DNA of 64,000 bases. Source: Streptomyces typhae. GTDB taxonomy: Bacteria > Actinomycetota > Actinomycetes > Streptomycetales > Streptomycetaceae. The notes under the pieces were generated by a model. The model did no database searches and was not told the DNA's origin. It was given only the letters and a program-made list of their open reading frames with translations. Below, piece by piece: positions 44,166-51,503 of the stretch. A program made the position numbers and the translations under genes. Positions within the stretch are counted from its first letter, which is position 1, and each line of letters starts with the position of its first letter. Location of the stretch: the NCBI RefSeq assembly GCF_009755605.1, contig NZ_WPNZ01000006.1:310001-374000 (forward strand), read 5' to 3'.

Positions 44166-45538
44166 CCACCGCACCCCGACACCGGGAAGACACGTACGCG
44201 CAAGCAGCGAACGCAGCAGTGCCGAACGCAGCAGTGCCGAACGCGGAAGCTGCGAACGCGGAAGTGCCGACCACGGAAGCAGCCACCGCGGAGGACGGGA
44301 GCGCACCGGACCGGCGCGTCGTCGTCACCGGCCGCGGCGTGGTCTCACCGCTCGCACCGAACTGGCCCGACACCTGGGCGGCCCTGCTCGCGGGCAGGAG
44401 CGGCATCGGCGACATCACCGGCTTCGACGTCCAGGACCTGCCGGTCCGCATCGGCGGCGAGGTCCCCGGCTTCGTACCGGAGGACCACATCGCCCGGCAC
44501 GTCGTCCGGCGCACCGACTGGACCGTCCAGGCCGTCGTCGCCGCGGCCCGCATGGCGCTGCGGGAGGCGGACATCGAGATCGACGAGGTCCTCGCACCGC
44601 GGGTGGGTGTCGCCGTGGGCTCCATCATCGGCTCCACGCGTGTGGCGTCCCGCAACGCCATGGCCATGCGCGACGAGGGCTACGCCGCGGTCGGCCCGCA
44701 GGTGTTCCCCACGATGGGCATCAGCTCGGCGGCGGAGGTCTGCCTGGAACTCGGCTGCCGCGGCCCGTCCGCCGAACTGGTCGCCGCCTGCGCCACCGGG
44801 ACGGTGTGCGTCGGGGAGGCCGCGGCCTGGATCCGCGAGGGCCGCGCCGACGTGGCGGTGGCAGGCGGCATGGACGCCTTCGACCGCCTCGAACTCGCGG
44901 CCGCCGCGCGGGCCCGGGTGCTCTCGCGCAGGACCGGGGACCCGGCGGCCGCGAGCCGCCCCTTCGACCGGGGCAGGGACGGCTTCGTCATGGGCGCGGG
45001 CGCCGGGGTCCTGGTCCTGGAGAGCGCCGCGCACGCCCGCCGCCGCGGCGCCACCGCCCTCGCCGAGGTGGCGGGCTACGCGTCCACCACCGACGCCCAC
45101 CACCTCACGGCCCCCGCGCCCGACGCGGGCCAGGCTGCACGCGCGATGCGGGCCGCCCTCGCGGCCGCCCGCGCCGCACCGGCGGACGTCGGCTACATCA
45201 ACGCGCACGGCACCGGCACCCGCCTCAACGACGACACGGAACTCACCGCGATCCGCCAGGTGTACGGCGACCACGCCCCGCGCGTCCCGGTGAGCTCGAC
45301 GAAGAGCATGACCGGGCACATGCTGGCGGCGGGCGGCGCGGTCGAGGCCGCCGTCGTCACGGAGGTCCTGCGCACGGGTGCCGTGCCGCCCACCCTCAAC
45401 TGCGACGACCCGGAGGATCCGGCGCTGAACTTCGTCGCGCACACCGCCCAGGAACACGACGTGGACCTCGGTGTCAGCCACTCGTTCGGCTTCGGCGGCC
45501 ACAACGCGGTACTGGTCCTGCGCCGCCTGCGGGGCTGA
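44162..45538 (+). CDS. 3-oxoacyl-ACP synthase II-like ketosynthase
   Basis: The 458-residue FabF-type condensing enzyme has VVVTGRGVVSPLAPN, active-site Cys in VAACATGTVCVGEA, DRGRDGFVMGAGAGVLVLE, catalytic His in NAHGTGTRLNDDTE and GHMLAAGGAVEA, and HSFGFGGHNAVLVL. The catalytic triad is intact. The first 40 residues are an Ala/Asn/Glu/Val repeat (AVPNAAVPNAEAANAEVP), not part of the fold. It is coupled to glycosyltransferase 2. It would extend a chain on one of the carrier proteins; no malonyl transferase or chain-length-factor partner is in view, so it is probably single-step or uses fatty-acid synthase partners. Confidence 0.92.
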   Translation: MTTAPRHREDTYAQAANAAVPNAAVPNAEAANAEVPTTEAATAEDGSAPDRRVVVTGRGVVSPLAPNWPDTWAALLAGRSGIGDITGFDVQDLPVRIGGEVPGFVPEDHIARHVVRRTDWTVQAVVAAARMALREADIEIDEVLAPRVGVAVGSIIGSTRVASRNAMAMRDEGYAAVGPQVFPTMGISSAAEVCLELGCRGPSAELVAACATGTVCVGEAAAWIREGRADVAVAGGMDAFDRLELAAAARARVLSRRTGDPAAASRPFDRGRDGFVMGAGAGVLVLESAAHARRRGATALAEVAGYASTTDAHHLTAPAPDAGQAARAMRAALAAARAAPADVGYINAHGTGTRLNDDTELTAIRQVYGDHAPRVPVSSTKSMTGHMLAAGGAVEAAVVTEVLRTGAVPPTLNCDDPEDPALNFVAHTAQEHDVDLGVSHSFGFGGHNAVLVLRRLRG

Positions 45539-45559
45539 GCCCTGCACGGTGCCGGGCCC

Positions 45560-45575
45560 GCCCCGCCCGCGGGGC
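45560..45575. terminator. Hairpin between convergent ketosynthase and methyltransferase genes
   Basis: GCCCCGC-CC-GCGGGGC, a 7-bp stem, lies in the 41-bp gap between two convergent genes. It is terminator-like, without a T tract. Confidence 0.5.
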
Positions 45576-45579
45576 GTGC

Positions 45580-46806
45580 TCAGTCCACCCGTACCCCGGG
45601 CACATACCGGATCCAGCGTCCGCCCGCCGCGCGGAACGCCTCCTCCTTCGCCATGATCTCCTCCGCGTGGTTCCACGCGAACAGCACCGCGTAGCGCGGA
45701 CGGGCGTCGGCGAAGCGCTGGGGCGGCACGACGGGGATGTGGGATCCGGGGGTGAGCCGCCCCTGCTTGGCGGGCGTGCTGTCGGTGACGTACGCGATCA
45801 GGTCGGGGCCGATGCCGCAGTAGTTGAGCACGGTGGCGCTCTTGGCGGTGGCTCCGTAGCCGACGACCTCCTCGCCCCGGGCCCTCAGGTCGCGCAGGAG
45901 CCCGGTCAGGTCGGCGCGTGCCGTGCGGACACGGTCGGCGAACGCCTCCAGGGTGGGGCGGGCGGTCAGCTCGGCGGCCTCCTCGGCGGCCAGCAGGTCG
46001 CCCACGGCCGCGGAGCGCTCGCGGACGCCCTCACGGACGAGGGTGTAGCGCACTTCGCCGCCGTGCACGGGCAGGCGCTCGACGTCGACGAGTTCGAGTC
46101 CGTGGCCGCGCGCCATCGCCGCCACCGAGCGGGCGGTGAAGTAGTAGAAGTGCTCGTCATAGATCTGGTCGAACGACGTCTGCCGCACGATGTCGGCGAA
46201 GTACGGGTCCTCGAAGACGAACACCCCGTCCGGGGCGAGGAGTTCCCGTACGCCGTCGAGCACGGAGCCCATGTACGGGATGTGGCACAGGGTGTTGGCG
46301 GCGTAGATCACCGCGGCCCTGCCGTCCTCGGCGAGGATCGACCGCGCGGTGGCCTCCTCGAAGAAGTCCTTCCGCACCCGGATTCCGCGTGCCGCGGTGA
46401 TGTCGGCGACCGAACCCGACGGTTCCACGCCCAGATGCCGGACACCGGCTTCCGCGATCGTCCTCAGCATGACGCCGTCATTGCAGCCGAGTTCGACGAT
46501 GAACGCGTCGTCCGCGGTGAGTTCCGTCGCGAGGAAGTGTTCGGCGACCCGCCGGAAGTGTTCCCGCATATGGGCGGAGCCCGAGGAATGGTAGGGGTAA
46601 TCCTCGTGGAACATGCGCGCACGCGCCACCTCGTGCAGGAGTTGGACCATCGTGCACGCGGAACAAGCACCGACGACCAGCCGGTAGAAATGTTCCGGTG
46701 CCGTCGATCCGGGCGGCAGGAAACAGTCCGACACCGGCTGTTCGCCGAAGTCCATGAAAGCGGTGACCTCACCGCCGCAGATGCGGCACACGGCAGACTC
46801 CGGCAT
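45580..46806 (-). CDS. NDP-hexose C-3 methyltransferase (EvaC/TylCIII-like)
   Basis: The 408-residue protein has an N-terminal zinc-binding pair of CxxC motifs (CRICGG and CSAC), a central SAM domain (VELGCNDGVMLRTIAEAG) and a C-terminal domain with VVGYGATAKSATVLNYCGI. This three-part layout is that of sugar C-methyltransferases acting on C-3 of dTDP-4-keto-2,6-dideoxy (amino)sugars. With the 3-aminotransferase it implies a branched 3-amino-3-C-methyl sugar. It is monocistronic, convergent with the ketosynthase and 37 bp downstream of the second lmbU-like gene. Confidence 0.9.
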   Translation of the reverse strand: MPESAVCRICGGEVTAFMDFGEQPVSDCFLPPGSTAPEHFYRLVVGACSACTMVQLLHEVARARMFHEDYPYHSSGSAHMREHFRRVAEHFLATELTADDAFIVELGCNDGVMLRTIAEAGVRHLGVEPSGSVADITAARGIRVRKDFFEEATARSILAEDGRAAVIYAANTLCHIPYMGSVLDGVRELLAPDGVFVFEDPYFADIVRQTSFDQIYDEHFYYFTARSVAAMARGHGLELVDVERLPVHGGEVRYTLVREGVRERSAAVGDLLAAEEAAELTARPTLEAFADRVRTARADLTGLLRDLRARGEEVVGYGATAKSATVLNYCGIGPDLIAYVTDSTPAKQGRLTPGSHIPVVPPQRFADARPRYAVLFAWNHAEEIMAKEEAFRAAGGRWIRYVPGVRVD

Positions 46807-46843
46807 GTCCCTCTCCTCCGTGAAAACGGCCGGGCGAGCTGAA

Positions 46844-47509
46844 TCACTCAGAGGCTACGGACGGATCGGGAAGAGCGGAACGGTCCGCGTCGTCGACGGC
46901 TTCGGGGCCGAGCGCGGTGGCGGCGGCCTCGTCGACTTTTCTGATCATCCAGTCGTTGAGGTCGCTCGCCATGTGCTGCGCGGCCTTCTCCCAGCGGTCG
47001 CACTGTTCGGCGGACGCGGTCACCTGTACGTCCTCCGTGGCCACCGCGACGGCCCGCCCGCCGCGCGCGACCCGCAGGTGTCGTCGCAGCTCATTGCGGG
47101 ACCAGGCGAGCATCTCGGCCCGCTCCAGCCAGCGGTCCTGCTCCTCCGCGGGCAGCGCGGCGACCTCGGCGTGGTGTTGCAGACTCAGTCCGTCCCGCCG
47201 GCGGGACGGCGGGAACTTACGGGCGATCCAGGCGTAGTTGCGCAAGGTCTGATAGTCGAGCGAGGTCTGCTCGATCGCGTCGCGATAGCGATTCGGATAG
47301 CTCTGCTGGCCGAACACGAGCCAGTCTCCCAGCCACCACGCGGACGAGTCGTTAATCGCGAAGATCTGCTCACCGATGGTTTTCCAGTGTTCCAATGGCA
47401 GATACTCGGGCAGGGAAAGCGAGGACCTTCGGGTGCGGGCCCGGTCGTCGACGGTCAACTTCTCTTGCGGACCATGGGTGTCGGAAGTGGGATGTCGCGT
47501 ATTCGGCAT
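46844..47509 (-). CDS. LmbU-family transcriptional regulator (2)
   Basis: The 221-residue paralogue of the regulator at 25450-26274 has LPLEHWKTIGEQIFAINDSSAWWLGDWLVFGQ, LDYQTLRNYAWIARKFP and WSRNELRRHLRVA. ATG at 47509; GGGGGAG lies about 9 nt upstream. Its coding sequence contains an exact copy of the 18-bp palindrome present upstream of the first copy. The gene marks the right end of the biosynthetic block and could drive the C-methyltransferase gene and others. The segment 47510-47662 before the next gene is less G+C-rich, with catcatgatgcg and tcagtaaagaaacagtaatg, and probably holds divergent promoters. Confidence 0.85.
   Translation of the reverse strand: MPNTRHPTSDTHGPQEKLTVDDRARTRRSSLSLPEYLPLEHWKTIGEQIFAINDSSAWWLGDWLVFGQQSYPNRYRDAIEQTSLDYQTLRNYAWIARKFPPSRRRDGLSLQHHAEVAALPAEEQDRWLERAEMLAWSRNELRRHLRVARGGRAVAVATEDVQVTASAEQCDRWEKAAQHMASDLNDWMIRKVDEAAATALGPEAVDDADRSALPDPSVASE
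47191..47208. promoter_or_regulatory. Third copy of the 18-bp palindrome, inside the second lmbU-like gene
   Basis: CGTCCCGCCGGCGGGACG, identical to 26661-26678 including the following G. Here it encodes part of PSRRRDG and lies about 300 bp inside the gene. It may be an intragenic operator, or a shared segment inherited from the common ancestor of the two regulators' loci. Confidence 0.5.
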
Positions 47510-47662
47510 CGTGCTGTCTCCCCCGGCGACGGCTCATCATGATGCGATTCGAGCGGTCAGTAAAGAAACAGTAATGAGCGGTCGCGAGGGACACAAGAGG
47601 AAGGGCGTGTTCTCGGCCGTGCCCCGTCGTGCCGTCAGATCGTCGCTCCGGTGGGAGAGGTC

Positions 47663-49594
47663 ATGAACGAGGATCGCAGCGTTCCGCGGGCAGCCGTGTG
47701 CATCATCGGGGCGGGCCCGCGCGGCACATCGGTCCTGGAACGCATCGCGGCCAATGCGCCGGAGATCCTTGGCGACCGGGAATTCGCGATCCATCTCGTG
47801 GACCCGTTTCCCCCGGGCTCCGGCCGTACCTGGCGGACGACGCAGAGCGAACTGCTGTGGATGAACTCCGCCGCCGAGCAGGTGACGATGTTCCCCGGCA
47901 CCTCCGTACGCTGCGCCGGGCCCGCCCGTCCGGGGCCCACCACGGGACGCTGGCTCCGGGAGAGCGGGCGCGGGCCGCTGCACGACGACCGGTACGCCTC
48001 ACGCCCCGCGCAGGGCCGATATTTGCAGGAGTTTTTCCATCTCGTACGTGCCCGGCTGCCTCCGAACCTGCGTCTGCACGTGCACCGCGCCACCGCCGTG
48101 GACGTGCGCCACCCGGGCGCGGCCCACCAGTGCGTGGTCCTCGACGGCGGCCTCGCGGTGCCCGCGCCCCAACTCGTCCTCGCCCAGGGCCACACGGACG
48201 TCGAGACCGACCGCCCCCATGGCCTCGTGCGCATCGGCCCCGCGCGTGCCGACGAGGCCGAACTCGGCCGGATACCCGACGGCGCCCCCGTCGTCGTCCG
48301 CGGCCTCGGCCTGGTCTTCGTCGACTGTCTGCTGCTGCTCACCGAGGGCCGCGGCGGCCGCTTCGCGCGCTCCCGCCACGACGGCCGTCTCCACTACCGC
48401 CCCTCGGGCCGGGAACCCCTGCTGTACGCGGGCTCGCGCCGCGGCGTCCCCCCGTACCCCAAACCCGCCCACGACCTCACCGCGCCCGCTCCGCCCCCGC
48501 GCCACCTCACCGCCGCGGCCTGCCGCGCGCTGCTGCGCCGGCCCGGATTCGACTTCGACCGCGACGTGTGGCCCCTCGCCCTCCAGGAGCTGTGCCGGGC
48601 GTACTACCACGAGCTGTTCACGGCCCACCCCGAACGCACCCGCATGGACCGGGCCGCGTTCGCCGCGCAGTACGAGCACTTCGCGTGGCACGACGACCGG
48701 GCCGCCAAGCTCGTGCGCGCCGCCGTCCCCGACCCCGACGACCACTTCGACCCCGACCACCTCACCGATCCGCTCGCGGGGCTCCGCCGCGTGGGTCCGC
48801 TCGCGCTGCAACAGCGGGTGCGCGCGCACCTGCGCGACAGCGTGCGGCGGCGGCGCGATCCTCGGCACAGCGCGCACGTGGCCGTGGTCCGCGCGCTCGG
48901 CACGGTCGGCGGTGTCCTCGGGGAGCTGTACAACGGGGGCGAACTCCCGCCCGCGGCCGCCGCCGCCGCGCTGCGCCGCTTCTCCGTCGGTGCCTTCCTG
49001 AGCAGCGGCCCGCCGCCACTGCGGATGGAGCAGCTCATCGCGCTCAGCGAGGCGGGCGTCGTCACCTTCACCGGCCCCGGCACGACCGTGACCGCGGAGG
49101 CCGGACACGCGGGGGTGGCCCACGACGTGGACGATCACACCGAGGTGGCCCACGACGTGGACGCTCGGGCCGGGGAGGCCCGCACCGCTGCGGCGCACGC
49201 CGCAGCGGCCCGCGCCGTCTTCCGCGCGTCGAGCCCGCGCGTGCGAGCCTCGTACACGGCCCGGATCCTGCTCGACGCCCGACTGCCCGACCCCGATCTC
49301 GCCCGCACCGCCGACCCCTTGCTGCGCCGGCTCCTCACGGCCGGCCACATCAGCGAGGAGACGGCCCCCGACGCCTCCGGCCGCCCCCGCGCCACCGGGG
49401 CCGTACGCGTGCGTGACGGGCACCCCGTCGACGCGGCAGGGCGCGCCCAGGGCACCTGGTACCTCGCGGGCCCCGAGCAGTTCCCGCACGCGGACACCGA
49501 CGCGGGCTTCTTCCGGCGCAACGACGAGATCGCCCGCGCGGTCCTGCGGCACGCGGCGGGCGGAGGGCCGCGGCGAGTCAGCCGAGGAAGCTGA
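47663..49594 (+). CDS. FAD/NAD(P)-binding protein (large, unknown substrate)
   Basis: The 643-residue protein belongs to the FAD-NAD(P)-binding family that begins VCIIGAGPRGTSVLERI. Other landmarks are HLVDPFPPGSGRTWR, LWMNSAAEQVTMFP, VVRGLGLVFVDCLLLLTEGRGG and a C-terminal WYLAGPEQFPHADTDAGFFRRNDEIARAVL. A His/Asp/Val repeat (VAHDVD) sits near residue 480. The ATG at 47663 is preferred over an in-frame GTG at 47651 that overlaps the likely GGAGAGG site. Homologues are common in Streptomyces, often as single genes; the substrate is unknown. It is divergent from the second lmbU-like gene and may or may not belong to the cluster. Confidence 0.8.
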   Translation: MNEDRSVPRAAVCIIGAGPRGTSVLERIAANAPEILGDREFAIHLVDPFPPGSGRTWRTTQSELLWMNSAAEQVTMFPGTSVRCAGPARPGPTTGRWLRESGRGPLHDDRYASRPAQGRYLQEFFHLVRARLPPNLRLHVHRATAVDVRHPGAAHQCVVLDGGLAVPAPQLVLAQGHTDVETDRPHGLVRIGPARADEAELGRIPDGAPVVVRGLGLVFVDCLLLLTEGRGGRFARSRHDGRLHYRPSGREPLLYAGSRRGVPPYPKPAHDLTAPAPPPRHLTAAACRALLRRPGFDFDRDVWPLALQELCRAYYHELFTAHPERTRMDRAAFAAQYEHFAWHDDRAAKLVRAAVPDPDDHFDPDHLTDPLAGLRRVGPLALQQRVRAHLRDSVRRRRDPRHSAHVAVVRALGTVGGVLGELYNGGELPPAAAAAALRRFSVGAFLSSGPPPLRMEQLIALSEAGVVTFTGPGTTVTAEAGHAGVAHDVDDHTEVAHDVDARAGEARTAAAHAAAARAVFRASSPRVRASYTARILLDARLPDPDLARTADPLLRRLLTAGHISEETAPDASGRPRATGAVRVRDGHPVDAAGRAQGTWYLAGPEQFPHADTDAGFFRRNDEIARAVLRHAAGGGPRRVSRGS

Positions 49595-50009
49595 GGCGCA
49601 CCTGGCGGTCCGGGTTGTCCTTGTTCGTGTCGACCAGGCACACCGACTGCCAGGTGCCTAGCTCCAGGGCGCCGCCGATCACCGGCAGCGTCGCGTGCGG
49701 GGCGATCAGGGCGGGCAGCACATGGTCGCGGCCGTGGCCGGGGCTGCCGTGGCGGTGCTGCCAGCGGTCGTCGGCGGGCAGCAGGGTGTGCAGCGCGGCG
49801 AGGAGGTCGGAGTCGCTGCCCGCGCCGGTCTCCAGGACGGCGACGCCGGCTGTGGCGTGCGGGACGAAGACGTTGAGCAGACCGTCGCGTCCACGGGCCG
49901 CGTCGCGCAGAAAGCTCTCGCACTCGTGGGTGAGGTCCACGACCGTCTCCGCGGAGCCGCTCTGGACGTTCAGGATCCGGGTGGTGAAGGCACCTGACGT
50001 GTCGTTCAT
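49578..50009 (-). CDS. yjbQ: YjbQ/UPF0047 family protein
   Basis: The 143-residue protein has ILNVQSGSAETVVDLTHECESFL, NVFVPHATAGVAVLE, PADDRWQHRHGSPGHGRDHVLPALIAPH and LELGTWQSVCLVD, matching YjbQ, whose conserved His/Glu residues form a metal-like site. E. coli YjbQ has weak thiamine phosphate synthase activity in vitro; the true role is uncertain. The ATG at 50009 was chosen for family length. The 3' end overlaps that of the convergent FAD gene by 17 bp. Confidence 0.9.
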   Translation of the reverse strand: MNDTSGAFTTRILNVQSGSAETVVDLTHECESFLRDAARGRDGLLNVFVPHATAGVAVLETGAGSDSDLLAALHTLLPADDRWQHRHGSPGHGRDHVLPALIAPHATLPVIGGALELGTWQSVCLVDTNKDNPDRQVRLSFLG

Positions 50010-50086
50010 GTCTCCCATCCTGCACCAGCCTGCACCGGTCCGGCGGCTCGGTCCTGCATGTGCGCAGCGTTCGGTCCTTGCCCGTT

Positions 50087-50182
50087 CCGGCGATCCGGTC
50101 CTGCACCGGTCCGGCGATCCGGTCCTGCACCGGTCCGGCGATCCGGTGCTGCTCCGGTCCAGCGATCCGGTCCGGCGATCCG
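50087..50182. repeat. 24-bp tandem repeats upstream of yjbQ
   Basis: Three close copies of a 24-bp unit beginning ccggcgatccggtcctgc, plus a partial fourth, lie between yjbQ and the leader peptide. The unit is a multiple of three, but no coding role is apparent. Confidence 0.85.
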
Positions 50183-50248
50183 GCGACTCCGCGCAGCGGA
50201 GCGGTGGTCCCATTCAGCGATACGGGATGTCCGCCGATCGAGACACCG

Positions 50249-50278
50249 TTGACCGTACGCGGACGAGATCGCTACGTT
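50249..50278 (+). promoter_or_regulatory. Promoter giving a leaderless leader-peptide mRNA
   Basis: TTGACC (50249-50254) and TACGTT (50273-50278) are separated by 18 bp. A start site about 7 bp beyond the -10 box would fall at or next to the ATG at 50286, so the transcript would be leaderless, which fits the absence of an RBS there. Confidence 0.6.
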
Positions 50279-50285
50279 TCGGCGC

Positions 50286-50369
50286 ATGTTGCGTTCAGCT
50301 CTGCTCACTTCGCGCGGTCACATCGACCTGCTGCGGGTGGCCTCCTCCGCGTGTCGCCGCGGCTGCTGA
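50286..50369 (+). CDS. 27-residue leader peptide of the sulfonate operon
   Basis: The peptide has the recurring Streptomyces leader motif LLTSRGHIDLLRVASSAC and ends C-RRG-C, with Cys as the last residue. Such peptides precede sulfur-acquisition operons, and Cys-rich leaderless short ORFs in mycobacteria act as cysteine-responsive attenuators; the same is inferred here. It lies 246 bp upstream of ssuC, with a pyrimidine-rich segment and a 7-bp repeat between. Confidence 0.85.
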   Translation: MLRSALLTSRGHIDLLRVASSACRRGC

Positions 50370-50543
50370 CGCGCCTCCTTCTCCTCCCCCGCTTCCTCCG
50401 GTGCCTCCTTCGGCGGTGCATCCTCCGGGCCGTTTTCCGCCGTGCCCCGGTGCTCCGTCACGCCGTGCCGGGCACTGAAGCGTTTCCCCCACGCTGAGCA
50501 CCCCTCTCGCGCCGCGTGCGCCGAGCGGCGCCGAGTCACTCTC

Positions 50544-50585
50544 CGCGTAACGCGTAACGCGTAACGCGTAACGCGTACCGCGTAC
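50544..50585. repeat. Six 7-bp units cgcgtaa/c before ssuC
   Basis: Four cgcgtaa and two cgcgtac units in tandem, 31 bp before the ssuC start. cgcg and acgcgt elements inside could form alternative hairpins; a role in attenuation is possible but not shown. Confidence 0.85.
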
Positions 50586-50615
50586 CGCACGCACCCCGCC
50601 CTGCCCTGGAGCGCC

Positions 50616-51503
50616 ATGAGCATCAGTCATGCCCCACCGCCATCCACCACACCCGACATATCACTGGAAAAGACCACCTCGCCTGCGCCTCCGCCCGCCC
50701 CCGACCTCGTTGCCCTGGTCGCGTCCTCGTCGCGCCGGACCCGCGTCCCCCGCTGGCTGCGCCGCACCACGGGACCCGTCCTGCTGCTCGGCCTGTGGCA
50801 ACTCCTCAGCGCCACCGGGGTCCTCGCCCCCGACGTGCTCGCGCCGCCCGGGACCATCGCCCGTGTCGCGGGGGACCTGATCGAGGACGGTTCGCTGACC
50901 ACCGCCATGGGCGTGTCGCTGCAGCGCGTCGCCGTCGGGCTGCTGCTCGGCACCCTCGTCGGCACCGGGCTCGCGCTCGTCTCCGGTCTCTTCCGCGTCG
51001 GTGAGGACCTGGTCGACGCCAGCGTGCAGATGCTGCGGACGGTGCCGTTCGTGGGGCTCATCCCGCTGTTCATCCTCTGGTTCGGCATCGGCGAGACACC
51101 CAAGATCGCCGTCATCACGCTCGGTGTGTCGTTCCCGCTCTATCTGAACGTGTACGCGGGCATCCGCGGCGTCGACTCCCAGCTCATCGAGGCCGGGGAG
51201 TCCCTCGGTCTGTCCCGGTGGGGCCTGGTCCGGCAGGTGATCCTGCCCGGCGCGCTCCCCGGCGCCATGACCGGACTGCGGTACTCCCTGGGCATCGCCT
51301 GGCTCGCCCTCGTCTTCGCCGAACAGATCAACGCCGACTCCGGCATCGGCTTCCTGATGGTCCAGGCACGGGACTTCCTGCGGACCGACGTCATCGTCGT
51401 CTGCCTGATCGTCTACGCCTTCCTCGGCCTGCTCGCCGACTTCGTGGTCCGCACTCTCGAAAGGCTGCTCCTGCAATGGCGACCGACGTTCACCGGCCGG
51501 TGA
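50616..51503 (+). CDS. ssuC: Sulfonate/nitrate-type ABC transporter permease
   Basis: The 295-residue inner-membrane protein has about six hydrophobic segments and the binding-protein-dependent permease signature EAGESLGLSRWGLVRQVILPGALPG. The family imports alkanesulfonates, nitrate or taurine. The first 45 residues are Pro/Ser-rich and cytoplasmic. It leads the ssuC-ssuB-ssuA-ssuD order. The ATG at 50616 has little SD; GGAGCGCC precedes it. The presence of SsuD-like monooxygenase makes sulfonates the likely substrate. Confidence 0.9.
   Translation: MSISHAPPPSTTPDISLEKTTSPAPPPAPDLVALVASSSRRTRVPRWLRRTTGPVLLLGLWQLLSATGVLAPDVLAPPGTIARVAGDLIEDGSLTTAMGVSLQRVAVGLLLGTLVGTGLALVSGLFRVGEDLVDASVQMLRTVPFVGLIPLFILWFGIGETPKIAVITLGVSFPLYLNVYAGIRGVDSQLIEAGESLGLSRWGLVRQVILPGALPGAMTGLRYSLGIAWLALVFAEQINADSGIGFLMVQARDFLRTDVIVVCLIVYAFLGLLADFVVRTLERLLLQWRPTFTGR

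Noticed and set aside
50087..50182. Possible CRISPR array
   Set aside because: Units are contiguous 24-bp tandem repeats with no unique spacers and no cas genes nearby. The same applies to the other arrays in the window.
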